A DNA stretch of 64,000 nucleotides, from positions 62,001-126,000 of the forward strand of contig NZ_SBJH01000067.1 of assembly GCF_004368405.1 (NCBI RefSeq), given 5' to 3'. Within the stretch, counting starts at the first letter, position 1, and every line of letters begins with the position of its first letter. Below the pieces are notes generated by a model that saw only the letters and a list, made by a program, of their open reading frames with translations, was not told the origin of the DNA and did no database searches. A program made the translations under genes and the position numbers. Source of the DNA: Olivibacter sp. XZL3. Its GTDB lineage: Bacteria > Bacteroidota > Bacteroidia > Sphingobacteriales > Sphingobacteriaceae. Below, piece after piece: positions 1-8,507 of this stretch.

Positions 1-174
1 TCTCATCGTTATGCCTGCTGGTTTATCCGGACCGTCTGTGTATTTTTCGGCGATTTCATTATCCTCATCCAAATCGGTAATCGCAAAAGCATTCCGTAAT
101 CCGCTACTCTCCCTGCCCGACCCTGACGGCCGCCCTTTGGGAGGCACAAAACTTCCATTTTTATCTTTTCCCAT
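1..174 (-). CDS. Small hydrophilic protein, C-terminus cut by window edge
   Basis: The reading frame starts at an ATG on the minus strand and is still open at the left edge after 58 codons. It begins MGKDKNGSFVPPKGRPSG and continues as a Gly/Ser/Lys-rich, acidic-to-basic polar stretch with no membrane segment. I recognise the style of small stress-island proteins in Sphingobacteria that start with a Lys/Gly-rich leader followed by a PKGRPSG-like element, but I cannot name a family with certainty. It is followed upstream by about 275 bp without a gene. The frame is supported by its polar composition and by the lack of any better plus-strand frame. Function unknown. Confidence 0.55.
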   Translation of the reverse strand, partial: MGKDKNGSFVPPKGRPSGSGRESSGLRNAFAITDLDEDNEIAEKYTDGPDKPAGITMR

Positions 175-401
175 AATCTTTAGTTATTTTGATGTTTAAT
201 ACTATTACAGGATTTGTGCCTAAACAATTAACGGATTTACTCAAAAAATGAGCAGTGATTAAACCGAATAAAAAGTTGCCTATAATGCATTTTTAACCGA
301 ATAGCGCAAGCCAAAAATCTAAAATTTAGTAGTTCAATATATTTTTCGACCATCTTTGGCAAGATTTTTTCTATGTCCTAATTTCTGATATGACAGGTAA
401 G

Positions 402-467
402 AAAAAAGCACTGCGAAAGTAGCTAACGCATAGTTCGAGGAATCTCGGAGTTATGAAGTGCTTTTTT
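402..467 (-). terminator. Possible terminator with long loop
   Basis: An 11-bp perfect inverted repeat (402-412 and 457-467, AAAAAAGCACT/AGTGCTTTTTT) would form on the minus transcript at the end of the 156-residue membrane protein gene and finish in a T-run. The right arm overlaps the last codons, and the loop is about 44 nt, so this is weaker than the other terminators in the window. Confidence 0.35.
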
Positions 468-921
468 GCTTATCGTCTTGAAATGGTGTTACAAAGCGGC
501 TGGCAAGAGCTACGCCGGTACTAAAGACGATATGGGCCAACAATAAGTGGCCATAATAACGCTTGAACGGAATTTTCGGATTTTTCTTGCTGACTTTAAA
601 GAGCGTTTTCCATATAAGGATACCCGCTACCCCGCTCACTATCCCGGCGTAAGCTCCCTTTTTAGCATTAGGTATCGTGTCTGTTTGTTTCCAAAACTCC
701 TGAAAAACGGCCGTCATTAAAAATCCCATTGTATAATGCATGACCCAACCGCTGGGCTTTGCCAGCGACTTATATTCATCGGCGAAAATTTTCTCGACAA
801 GTTCTGCCAAGAGCTTCGGTTCTTTGAAATTCTCATCTTTTGACTCGGAAACGGAGTAACTTAACATGGTCATCGCTGTGGTACCAATTAGACTCGGAAA
901 AAGGGCGCTCTTTATTTTCAT
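451..921 (-). CDS. Small multi-pass membrane protein, unknown function
   Basis: A 156-residue protein with a hydrophobic N-terminus (residues about 5-25), a hydrophobic stretch around residues 60-77, a Gly/Ala-rich segment around 90-108 (YAGIVSGVAGILIW) and a last one near 120-140 (GHLLLAHIVFSTGVALASRF). That suggests three to four membrane helices with short charged loops. It is transcribed away from the FRG-domain gene, with about 120 bp between the two starts. An inverted repeat (402-412 with 457-467) lies across its stop codon. No catalytic motif is visible. It may belong to a family of small Bacteroidota inner-membrane proteins; this is inference from topology only. Confidence 0.7.
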   Translation of the reverse strand: MKIKSALFPSLIGTTAMTMLSYSVSESKDENFKEPKLLAELVEKIFADEYKSLAKPSGWVMHYTMGFLMTAVFQEFWKQTDTIPNAKKGAYAGIVSGVAGILIWKTLFKVSKKNPKIPFKRYYGHLLLAHIVFSTGVALASRFVTPFQDDKQKSTS

Positions 922-1007
922 GTTTACTAAAATTTATTTCCTAACAAAAAGCGATATACATGCCAATTATTCAATCGGAAAACCGCCCTCTATCGTTCGT
1001 CGGTAAA

Positions 1008-1015
1008 TATTTTTG
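1008..1015 (+). promoter_or_regulatory. Candidate -7 box (TATTTTTG) upstream of FRG gene
   Basis: TATTTTTG matches the Bacteroidota -7 consensus TAnnTTTG and would place transcription start about 20 nt before the ATG at 1042. No TTG is visible at the expected -33 position, so support is partial. Confidence 0.35.
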
Positions 1016-1041
1016 GTAAATGATTTGCAAACGTTCTGTAT

Positions 1042-1764
1042 ATGGAAACAGAAATCACGTCGGTAAGAGCTTATTTAGATACAATAAGCGAGTTCAAGGA
1101 AAAGAACCTAAAAGAAGGCAAAACGCCTGAATTTTTATTTAGAGGACAGGCTGCCGACCATCCCTTGGTTCCAAAACTCTTAAGACTAAAGGCAAAAGGT
1201 GATTTGTTAGCGATTGAACAACAATTGTTAGAAGAATTTAAACGGGCAAATTTCCTGTTGGTAGAGGAAAATCAGGCAATGAACGATTGGGACTATCTAA
1301 CACTAGGTCAACATTATGGATTGCCGACACGCCTCTTAGACTGGTCGAACAACGCGCTTACCGCGCTCTGGTTCGCCACCGAACAATATCAAATCGAAAA
1401 ACCGGAACCTTCTTCAGCAATTATCTGGATATTAATGGTTACAGAAGCCGATTACTTAAACACGCAAGAAAACCGTAATCCCTTTGAGGTAGAAGAAACA
1501 AAGCTATTTAGACCACGGATCATCAAGCAGCGAATCAACAACCAGTCGGGCGTATTCACCGTTCAAGGAACGACGTCTGTTAAAAAGGCCTTATCCCTAC
1601 ATGAGGAGGACGGCTTCGCCTCCAGCTTATTAAAAATAAAAATACCGGAAAAATGCCAAGAGGCTGTGCGCGATGAACTTAATACATTAGGGGTAAACGC
1701 CTTCAGCATTTTCCCGGAACTGGAAGGTCTTTGTTCTTATTTACAATGGAAGTTCTTTCACTAA
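1042..1764 (+). CDS. FRG domain-containing protein
   Basis: A 240-residue soluble protein whose N-terminal half carries the FRG signature: FLFRGQA at about residue 31, then the conserved LTLGQHYGLPTRLLDWS block near residue 86 and ALWFATE shortly after. The FRG domain is named for its Phe-Arg-Gly motif. It occurs as a stand-alone protein or fused to other domains, often near mobile or defence genes, and its biochemical role is not established. Here it is stand-alone and of normal single-domain length. Its 3' end overlaps the convergent SRPBCC gene by 4 bp. No toxin-antitoxin partner is adjacent on the same strand. The family assignment is confident; the function is unknown. Confidence 0.85.
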   Translation: METEITSVRAYLDTISEFKEKNLKEGKTPEFLFRGQAADHPLVPKLLRLKAKGDLLAIEQQLLEEFKRANFLLVEENQAMNDWDYLTLGQHYGLPTRLLDWSNNALTALWFATEQYQIEKPEPSSAIIWILMVTEADYLNTQENRNPFEVEETKLFRPRIIKQRINNQSGVFTVQGTTSVKKALSLHEEDGFASSLLKIKIPEKCQEAVRDELNTLGVNAFSIFPELEGLCSYLQWKFFH

Positions 1765-2402
1765 CCCTCGCCTGTTTCCATCATCTGTCTAAACCTGCGC
1801 ACTTCATTTCTTATCATATGCGCGAAGGACCTATTTAAAAGTTTCGCCATACCTTCACCCACGATTCCGGAAGGAGGCCGATAACTAAAAACAACCGTTA
1901 GTTCGGTGCCCTGATTCTTGGGCGCGTCTTTAAATACTACTTTACCCGCACTGGAAATGAAGGGATTTGTCAGCGACTGCCAGCCGATAAGTTTGTTGGG
2001 CTCATCTTTTACAATTTCCGCATCCCACGTTATCTCGCGATGAGATCCGGGCAACTCGGCAATCCAAGTTGATCGATTATTGTCGTGAACGGTAACCGAT
2101 TTTAAATGCTCCATGAAAGTAGGCAAATTCGCCAAATTTCTCCAATACTTATAAAGCTCTTCCCTTGGCTTATTGATAATAAAAGAACTTCGTATATTGA
2201 TGTTGTGTGTTTCATTCGTGTTCACTTCCAACGCTTCGTAGAGTAGACATCTTCCACTGACACCTCTATAAATCAAATAAACGCTTGGCAGCATCACGAG
2301 CGGATTAAACCGCTTAAACGAATTCCGTAAAAGTAAAGCACCTACACCAACGGAGACAATTCGCTCCACGGCATTTATATTTATTCTATTCTCTGTATTC
2401 AT
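1761..2402 (-). CDS. DUF2892-like membrane domain plus SRPBCC (cyclase/dehydrase-type) protein
   Basis: A 213-residue protein with two parts. Residues about 1-60 form a DUF2892/YgaP-type N-terminal region (two short hydrophobic segments around GVGALLL and VMLPSVYLIYRG). Residues about 70-205 are an SRPBCC/START-like ligand-binding fold of the polyketide cyclase/dehydrase type (NKPREELYKYWRNLANLPTF, later ITWDAEIV and TELTVVFSYRPP). This architecture is common in Bacteroidota and Proteobacteria, and its ligand is unknown. I prefer the ATG at 2402 (MNTENRIN) over an in-frame upstream start at 2435, because the conserved DUF2892-like segment begins right after it. It ends 4 bp inside the convergent FRG gene. 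Confidence 0.8.
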   Translation of the reverse strand: MNTENRININAVERIVSVGVGALLLRNSFKRFNPLVMLPSVYLIYRGVSGRCLLYEALEVNTNETHNINIRSSFIINKPREELYKYWRNLANLPTFMEHLKSVTVHDNNRSTWIAELPGSHREITWDAEIVKDEPNKLIGWQSLTNPFISSAGKVVFKDAPKNQGTELTVVFSYRPPSGIVGEGMAKLLNRSFAHMIRNEVRRFRQMMETGEG

Positions 2403-2587
2403 CGTTTTATTATTAACAATCTCACGCAAGACCATCTTGGTCCAACTTCACGTCAGGTCCGTATTAAGCCGACCTTAAGTCCACGTTAGATCCATCATAG
2501 GCTCTTTTATCGTTCTTTTCTCCTACTGTGCTTGCGGTCTTCTCTGTATTAACCACGCCCAGATAGCTCGGCGCGGTGTACAGATTG

Positions 2588-3322
2588 CTATTTGAGCATC
2601 CCGATCATTGTTTGCGCATTTAAGGCCGCAAAACCGGCTTGATCATTGTCAAAATATAGATAGACATCTCTCCCTTCTTGTTGCCAACTACGGCATTTAT
2701 CAGCCCAATCACTTAATTGCCTGTCCGTGTAGCTTCCTTGATACTTAGCACCTGGGCCATGTAATCGAACATATACAAAATCAGCCGTTATGACAATCGG
2801 CGACTGATGACCGGCTAATTCATAGATACAAAATGCCGTATTTGATTCCTTCAACAACTTGTATATACGATCGCTGTACCAAGTGTCGTTCCTAAATTCA
2901 AAAGTAAAACGGTGGTCTTCTGGCAGGTGTTTTAAGAAACCAGCCAAGCGCTCTTCGTTGATATTCCATTTAGGTGGCAATTGGAAGAGAATCGGCCCTA
3001 ATTTTTCCTTAAGATGGCTTGCGCGCGCAAGCAACTCGTTCACTGCATCTTTTTCCACCTTAAGTTTTTTTAGATGTGTTACAAAACGGCTCGCCTTTAC
3101 TGCAAATTTAAAATCTGTAGGCGCCTGGACATACCAACTGTCAAAGGTTTCGGCAGTGGGTAGTCTGTAAAACGAGTTGTTGATCTCAACCGTTGGAATC
3201 TTAGTAACGAAGTAGGCTAACTGCTCCGACTCTTTTATATCTTCCGGATAAAAAGATCCCTTCCAGTGTTTGTAATGCCAACCGGATGTTCCTATATAAG
3301 CTACGCCCTTCCTTCTCGCCAT
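2588..3322 (-). CDS. DUF72 domain protein (YecE-like)
   Basis: A 244-residue protein covering the full DUF72 family: YIGTSGWHYKHWKGSFYP at the N-terminus, VEINNSFYRLP near residue 45, FAVKASRFVTHLKKL near 70, a FELRN-like FEFRNDTWY near 140 and VYVRLHGPG near 185. DUF72 proteins adopt a TIM-barrel-like fold. Their activity is not settled, although some annotations suggest a phosphatase or nuclease relation. It lies in the same orientation as the 93-residue gene, the two GH13 enzymes and the SDR, all transcribed leftward with short spacers, so an operon-like stress/carbohydrate unit is plausible. Start at the ATG at 3322. Confidence 0.9.
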   Translation of the reverse strand: MARRKGVAYIGTSGWHYKHWKGSFYPEDIKESEQLAYFVTKIPTVEINNSFYRLPTAETFDSWYVQAPTDFKFAVKASRFVTHLKKLKVEKDAVNELLARASHLKEKLGPILFQLPPKWNINEERLAGFLKHLPEDHRFTFEFRNDTWYSDRIYKLLKESNTAFCIYELAGHQSPIVITADFVYVRLHGPGAKYQGSYTDRQLSDWADKCRSWQQEGRDVYLYFDNDQAGFAALNAQTMIGMLK

Positions 3323-3407
3323 AGCCTTCGGGTCAAGAGCTTACTCCAGATGTAAAAACCAATTTCTTTACGCAAGACATACGCATCCTTGTCAACTCCG
3401 TTCATTG

Positions 3408-3689
3408 CTATTTTCTTTGAATAAATTTATGGAAAGTACTTTGCTCGCCGTCCGCTTTTTCTTCCTGGTAAAGAAAGTCGAGTTTGTTCTCTTCGAATTC
3501 TTCAAAAAAATCTTCCCAACTAATCTCTTCTAAATCATCATTATGCTCGCTATGCTTCGGAAAGTGAATCCGTAAAATACCCGCGTCGTCTTCATCTCCT
3601 GTTCCTTTCACTTTTGCAGGGACACCTCCACGCTCTTGTGCCCATTTTTTTATCTCATCGTGGTTGTTTGTTTGATTCGATGTGCTCAT
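3408..3689 (-). CDS. Conserved 93-residue acidic protein, often found with glucan enzymes
   Basis: A 93-residue acidic soluble protein. It has a N-terminal KWAQERGGVPAKVKGTG element, then DAGILRIHFP, an ISWEDFFEEFEENKLDFLYQEE stretch and a C-terminal DGEQSTFHKFI. I recognise this as a widespread small family (KGTGxxDDxGILRIxF followed by WEEFFxxFEENxLxxxYQ). It is frequently mislabelled as a branching-enzyme fragment because it sits near glucan genes; it has no glycosidase motif. Here it sits just downstream of the trehalose-synthase-like GH13 gene on the same strand, about 49 bp away. Function unknown, though the neighbourhood suggests a stress or carbohydrate context. Confidence 0.8.
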   Translation of the reverse strand: MSTSNQTNNHDEIKKWAQERGGVPAKVKGTGDEDDAGILRIHFPKHSEHNDDLEEISWEDFFEEFEENKLDFLYQEEKADGEQSTFHKFIQRK

Positions 3690-3738
3690 AGGTCTAAAAT
3701 TATTGTTTAAAATTTTCTTATAAATTAGGTAACAATAG

Positions 3739-5379
3739 CTATTCCAATTTAGCTATCGTATACCAGATGTAATCGTAGGGCGATAAGGTTATGTTCACCG
3801 TTCCAACTGACTCCTCCATAGAAAGAGGCGTTCCCCATATACAGGTCAGTTTAAATCTCTCCTTGGTCAAATCAATCTCAACATCCGCATTTGTATACGA
3901 AAAGTTGTTTAGGATCAGCAGGCCCTGCCCGTCTAATAGATGAACATAAACGAAAGCCTGAGGATTAGAAACCTGGATGATTTTGAAGGAGCCGTATGCG
4001 AATGCCTTATGTTTTCTCCGAAGGTTAATCATTTTTTGTATTTGGCGAAGTAGCGAGACCTCCTCGTGCATCTCTTTGGAAACGTTTACGTGTTGATAGC
4101 CATAGGGCCCATGATCAATTACCCTCCATTGAAGCTGCTCAGTTTGCACCGATGAAAAGCCTCCATTGACTGTGTCGTCCCATTGCATGGCCGTCCGAAC
4201 GCTTTCCCGTTGCGGTAATTCTAGGTCATCTCCCATCCCAATTTCTTCTCCATAGCGGATAACAGGTATCCCAGGCAAGGTCAACAACAAATTCATACTT
4301 AAGCAGACGCGTGCCCTATCGCCGTTAAGCATCGGCGGCAATCTTCTCCGAATTCCCCTACCATAAATCCGCATAAAAGGGCATGGTGCAAAAATTTCTA
4401 AAACCCGTTCCCGCTCTTCGTCACTCAATCGTTCTAAGTCAAGTTCATCATGATTTCGAAGAAAGTTCAGATAACGGCCCTGCTCACCGGTAGGCGGTAG
4501 CCGTTCGAAGGCTTGCACCAGCGGCTTTGCACAATGTTCAGCAAGGCCTAAAAAGAGGTAATTATTGAGAAAAAAGTTGAACAATCCGTCGAGCTTTTTG
4601 CCTTTATTAAAAAATCGCGGATAGTCTTCCGGTTCAACATCAGCTTCTCCTATTAATACCGCTTCTTTATTATGCTTAATTACAGCCTCTTTCCATTGGT
4701 CTAAAACATCATAGGGGTCACCTTTAAATTGCTCATCGCCTTTGTTTTTCAAGATATGCGGAACTGCGTCAATCCGAAAACCATATATTCCCAACCGCAT
4801 CCAAAAGTCGATGATCCGAAGAATCTCTTGCTGCACTATCGGATTTGCTACGTTTAAATCGGGTTGAAATCTATAAAAAGTGTGGTAGTAATAACGATTA
4901 ATCTGATGATTGCATTCCCAGTTGCTGTCCTCAACCGTGTTAAACACTAGGTCTTCTTTGTCGTTTTCGGGCTTTTCGTCCTTCCATATATAGAAGTTGT
5001 GGAATCGATTGTTTTTATCGCTTATTGCGTTTAAAAACCAAGGATGCTGGTTACTGGTATGGTTAACCACAAGATCCAATATAATCCTAATTCCCTTTTC
5101 TTGCGCGCGCTCAACCAGTAACTTAAAATCGGCCAGCGTGCCAAGCCGAAAATCGACGGCGTAATAGTCAACGACATCGTATCCACCGTCTTGCCCATGA
5201 GAACTATAAAAAGGCACCATCCAAATACAGGTAACTCCGAGCGAATGCAAATAGTCTAATTTAGAGATCAAGCCCTTCAAATCGCCTAAACCGTCTTCGT
5301 CGGCGTCCTTAAAACTTCGGATGTCTAAAGAGTAGATTACGGCTTCCTTAAACCAGTGTTGAGCGCAAAGGTCCTTCAT
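3739..5379 (-). CDS. GH13 trehalose synthase-like alpha-amylase family enzyme
   Basis: A 546-residue cytoplasmic GH13 enzyme without a signal peptide. Conserved regions run in order: IILDLVVNHTS near residue 98 (region I), GFRIDAVPHIL near 198 (nucleophile Asp), LIGEADVE near 242 (acid/base Glu) and FLRNHDE near 305 (transition-state Asp). After region IV it has the NHDELDLERLSDEERERV stretch and the RGIRRRLPPML element typical of trehalose synthases (GH13_16), which interconvert maltose and trehalose. It lacks a maltokinase fusion, so it resembles a stand-alone TreS. It is followed 30 bp away by a second GH13 gene on the same strand. The exact substrate cannot be decided from sequence; a general alpha-glucan hydrolase is the alternative. 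Confidence 0.85.
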   Translation of the reverse strand: MKDLCAQHWFKEAVIYSLDIRSFKDADEDGLGDLKGLISKLDYLHSLGVTCIWMVPFYSSHGQDGGYDVVDYYAVDFRLGTLADFKLLVERAQEKGIRIILDLVVNHTSNQHPWFLNAISDKNNRFHNFYIWKDEKPENDKEDLVFNTVEDSNWECNHQINRYYYHTFYRFQPDLNVANPIVQQEILRIIDFWMRLGIYGFRIDAVPHILKNKGDEQFKGDPYDVLDQWKEAVIKHNKEAVLIGEADVEPEDYPRFFNKGKKLDGLFNFFLNNYLFLGLAEHCAKPLVQAFERLPPTGEQGRYLNFLRNHDELDLERLSDEERERVLEIFAPCPFMRIYGRGIRRRLPPMLNGDRARVCLSMNLLLTLPGIPVIRYGEEIGMGDDLELPQRESVRTAMQWDDTVNGGFSSVQTEQLQWRVIDHGPYGYQHVNVSKEMHEEVSLLRQIQKMINLRRKHKAFAYGSFKIIQVSNPQAFVYVHLLDGQGLLILNNFSYTNADVEIDLTKERFKLTCIWGTPLSMEESVGTVNITLSPYDYIWYTIAKLE

Positions 5380-5409
5380 ACAATTGAGATCAGTACTTAG
5401 TTTTTTGTT

Positions 5410-7014
5410 TTACTCCAAACGGATAATGAGTGCTTCATCCCCGCCTAAATCGATTTCTTCTTCGAGGAAATGCCCCTCCATTTCCGGACTGGTTGCCACC
5501 ACTACTTGTCCCTTCAAACGGGATTCACCCTGTTGCGTAAAGTATGCCGGACGTGGTGTCAGATTTAAGGCTATAACGAATGAGGGATGATTTACCAGCT
5601 CTCTTTTATAGATGATCAACTGTTCGTTGCTAAAAACCGGCACATAGTTCCCGTATTGTAAAGTCGGCTCTTCGTTCCTCAGCTTGATAAGTTTGCGGTA
5701 CAAACTCAACATGCTATAAGGATTATTCTTTTGAATGGCTACATTCTCCCGTTTAAAGCGTTTGTCGACCCGAAGCCAAGGCTTTGCGGTCGAGAACCCC
5801 GCGAATTCTGCATTACTCCATTGCATTGGTGTTCTTGCCGGATCTCTACTTAGGTTTTTACCTGGCATATTCAGCCCTTGTGGATCTTGAACTTCCTGAA
5901 TGGGGATAGGAACATCGTACATACCGATTTCGTCTCCATAATAAATGGTTGGTGTCCCTCTTAAAGTCAACAGTAAAAAGGCAGCAACTTTTGCCTGCTG
6001 TCCACCAACGCGACTGGCAATACGCGGCTTGTCGTGATTGCTGAGCACCCAATTTGGCCATCCATTGGCGGGTATTGCGCCTTCGTATTCGTCAATAGCA
6101 ACGGCTATCTGCTGTGCTTCCCATGGTAGCGTGAGTAACTGGAAATTGAAGGGCAAGTGTGCTCCACTTTCATTTATGCCGTAATAAGCAACCAGTTTTT
6201 TAATCGGTAAATATATCTCACCAATCAACACCCTTTCCTCATATTGTTCCATCAGATCGCGCATTTTCGCAACGAGCTCATGAACCTCCTGTTGATCGGT
6301 AGAGTAAACAGGCAAGAGCCGATTATAAGTGGCCTCACTTTCGTGGAAGTCCGGATTAATTGGATTATCTCTTAATTGTTTATCTTTGATCAAATGCCAC
6401 ATAACGTCAACACGGAAACCGTCAACGCCCTTTTCCAACCAAAATTGCATCACATCCAGCATCGCTTCTTGCACCTCCTCGTTGCGCCAGTTAAGGTCTG
6501 GTTGTTCTTTCAGAAAGGCGTGATAATAATATTGGCCGGTATTTTCGTCCCACTCCCAAGCACTCCCGCCGAATACACTCAGCCAGTTATTAGGCGGCGC
6601 GCCATTAGGCTTAGTATCTGCCCAGATATACCAGGAACGCTTTGGCGATTCTTTTGACGACTTGGATTCAATAAACCAAGGATGTTGGTCGGACGTATGG
6701 TTTGGCACAAGATCTAATATCAATTTCATATCCCGTTTGTGCAGTTCTTCGAGAAGCACCTCTAAATCTTGCATCTGTCCGAAAATGGGATGAATCTCCG
6801 TATAGTCGGATATATCGTAACCGAAGTCGGCCATGGGCGACTGATAAATCGGCGACAGCCACACAGCTTGGACGCCTAACCATTCCAGGTAATCCAACTG
6901 CTGCACAATCCCTTGCAAATCGCCGATCCCATCCCCATTACTGTCCTTGAATGACCTCGGATAAATTTGATATATAACAGCGTGACGCCACCATAATTGC
7001 TCCTGATAACTCAT
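5410..7014 (-). CDS. GH13 alpha-glucosidase (oligo-1,6-glucosidase type)
   Basis: A 534-residue intracellular GH13 enzyme. It shows VIYQIYPRSFKDSNGDGIGDLQG at the start (the calcium-loop-like DxNxDGxGD), LILDLVPNHTSDQHPWF near residue 95, GFRVDVMWHLI near 198 (nucleophile Asp), LIGEIYLP near 263 (acid/base Glu) and LSNHDKPRIASRVG near 325. The QPDLNW and NGDGIGD signatures fit the alpha-glucosidase/oligo-1,6-glucosidase/sucrose-isomerase branch, which cleaves terminal glucose from maltose- or trehalose-derived oligosaccharides. It lies just upstream of the trehalose-synthase-like gene in the same orientation (30 bp), so the two probably act together on maltose/trehalose or glycogen-derived sugars. 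No transporter is adjacent, consistent with use of internal stores. Confidence 0.88.
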   Translation of the reverse strand: MSYQEQLWWRHAVIYQIYPRSFKDSNGDGIGDLQGIVQQLDYLEWLGVQAVWLSPIYQSPMADFGYDISDYTEIHPIFGQMQDLEVLLEELHKRDMKLILDLVPNHTSDQHPWFIESKSSKESPKRSWYIWADTKPNGAPPNNWLSVFGGSAWEWDENTGQYYYHAFLKEQPDLNWRNEEVQEAMLDVMQFWLEKGVDGFRVDVMWHLIKDKQLRDNPINPDFHESEATYNRLLPVYSTDQQEVHELVAKMRDLMEQYEERVLIGEIYLPIKKLVAYYGINESGAHLPFNFQLLTLPWEAQQIAVAIDEYEGAIPANGWPNWVLSNHDKPRIASRVGGQQAKVAAFLLLTLRGTPTIYYGDEIGMYDVPIPIQEVQDPQGLNMPGKNLSRDPARTPMQWSNAEFAGFSTAKPWLRVDKRFKRENVAIQKNNPYSMLSLYRKLIKLRNEEPTLQYGNYVPVFSNEQLIIYKRELVNHPSFVIALNLTPRPAYFTQQGESRLKGQVVVATSPEMEGHFLEEEIDLGGDEALIIRLE

Positions 7015-7047
7015 GTATAAAACTGATAGTTTATGAAATAGTTAATG

Positions 7048-7944
7048 TTAAATAGCTGCCCTCCCGCCAGTGGCTGGTATGGTTGCGCCCGATATGTAGC
7101 TGCTTTCATCAGACGCTAGAAAAACATAGATAGGTGCCATTTCTACTGGCTGACCGGGCCTTCCCATTGGAGTGTCTTCCCCGAATTTATCTGCATCCGG
7201 CATAGTGGACGGGATCAAAGGTGTCCAAACCGGACCTGGCGCTACGGCGTTCACCCGGATACCTTTCTTTTGCTGTAGAAAAAGCTGCGCTAAATTGGAC
7301 GTAAAATTTTGTATAGCACCCTTGGTGGCTGCGTAAGCCAGCAATAAAGGCGTAGGTGAATAGGCATTGACAGAAGTAGTGTTTATCACGCTACCACCTT
7401 TTTTCATGTGGGGTTCTACTGCCTTACATAAGTAATACATACTATGAATATTCGTTGCAAACGTCTTCTCCCACTCTCCTTCCGGAATCTCTTGTAAACT
7501 TTCTCTGCCCATTTGGAAGGCCGCGTTATTCACCAGGATGTCCACTTGCCCAAACGCATCGACAGCTTGTTCAACCAACGCACGGCAATGTGACTCGTCG
7601 CTAATGTCTCCTTTCACTAACAGTGCCTTTGCCCCCGCTTCTTCTACCCATTTTGCAGTATCTTTAGCGTCTTCAGTTTCAACGTCGGCTAAATAGCTAA
7701 TTAAGACATCGGCTCCTTCACGGGCAAAAGCGATGGCTACGGCCTTGCCGATGCCCGAGTCGCCACCGGTAATGATCGCCTTCTTGCCTTTCAACTTGCC
7801 CGTTCCTCGATAACTTTCTTCGCCGTGATCTGCCTTCGGTTTCATTTCGCGCTCGACACCAGGCACGTCTTGTTCTTGCATAGGGAATGGAGGCGCTGGG
7901 TGTTTCGTTTGTGGATCTTGCATGTTTTCATTCGAATTAGTCAT
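7048..7944 (-). CDS. Short-chain dehydrogenase/reductase (YghA-like)
   Basis: A 298-residue SDR with a hydrophilic N-terminal extension of about 50 residues rich in Pro, Glu and Lys (KHPAPPFPMQEQDVPGVE). It is followed by the Rossmann motif GGDSGIGKAVA, NNAAFQM at the NNAG position, and a catalytic Tyr-x3-Lys in YAATKGAIQN. The extension and motif spacing match the YghA/general-stress SDR group annotated as glucose or alcohol dehydrogenases, which act on small aldehydes or alcohols with NAD(P)H. It is the first gene of the leftward run SDR, alpha-glucosidase, TreS-like, 93-residue protein, DUF72, preceded by a hairpin terminator. The substrate is unknown. Confidence 0.9.
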   Translation of the reverse strand: MTNSNENMQDPQTKHPAPPFPMQEQDVPGVEREMKPKADHGEESYRGTGKLKGKKAIITGGDSGIGKAVAIAFAREGADVLISYLADVETEDAKDTAKWVEEAGAKALLVKGDISDESHCRALVEQAVDAFGQVDILVNNAAFQMGRESLQEIPEGEWEKTFATNIHSMYYLCKAVEPHMKKGGSVINTTSVNAYSPTPLLLAYAATKGAIQNFTSNLAQLFLQQKKGIRVNAVAPGPVWTPLIPSTMPDADKFGEDTPMGRPGQPVEMAPIYVFLASDESSYISGATIPATGGRAAI

Positions 7945-7974
7945 AGTTTTCTGTTTTTGCGGTTATACGATAAA

Positions 7975-8009
7975 CAAGAAAGAGCTCAACACGTAAGCTC
8001 TCTTTCTTG
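7975..8009 (-). terminator. Hairpin terminator after the small lipoprotein gene
   Basis: CAAGAAAGAGCT (7975-7986) pairs with the complementary arm ending at 8009 with a 2-nt bulge. On the minus strand the hairpin is followed by TTTAT, which would terminate the lipoprotein transcript before the SDR gene. Confidence 0.6.
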
Positions 8010-8024
8010 CTAATGTAGTTTACG

Positions 8025-8222
8025 TTACGGCATTGAAGTCGTGTCCAATGCTGTATCGATAGGGGTTGCCATCCCTGCTGTGTCGTTCGGATGCATAGGC
8101 TCTTGGAGGGTGTCGGTACCATCGCCCGCGCCGATACCATCGTCCGTGTCGTTAACCTGACGATTGCCGCAGCCTGCAAAAATGAATGCTGCCAGTGCAG
8201 CTGTAAGCATAACTTTTTTCAT
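8025..8222 (-). CDS. Small secreted lipoprotein, unknown function
   Basis: A 65-residue protein starting MKKVMLTAALAAFIFAGC, which is a lipoprotein signal peptide with a lipobox (FAGC) whose Cys would be acylated. The mature part is short, acidic and Thr/Asp/Met-rich (DTDDGIGAGDGTDTLQEP, then DTAGMATPIDTALDTT) and probably disordered. I chose the ATG at 8222 over a longer in-frame start at 8249 because it places the charged residues directly before the signal core. Similar tiny lipoproteins are common in Sphingobacteriaceae. No function can be assigned. Confidence 0.7.
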   Translation of the reverse strand: MKKVMLTAALAAFIFAGCGNRQVNDTDDGIGAGDGTDTLQEPMHPNDTAGMATPIDTALDTTSMP

Positions 8223-8507
8223 AAGACTGTAAATTATAAATTCTACCAATTTTTATTAACCATATAGCAAACAAAACCGCGCCAACCAGATTTTTGCAAC
8301 AAAATTTCAATGAAATCTCTATAAGCCCCTGCCATTTACGCCTCAAAAGCCCGCTTCGAAGAGAAAGCATTCCAGATAAACAAACACTTTATCCACTTAT
8401 TAGTACAGGCAATAAAAACTAGGCCAGATAAGTGTAGGCGCATCGTAGACTTTTGAGACCTCAGGAACAGAAATTGCATTCATCTCAATAAATAAATCAA
8501 AAAGCTT

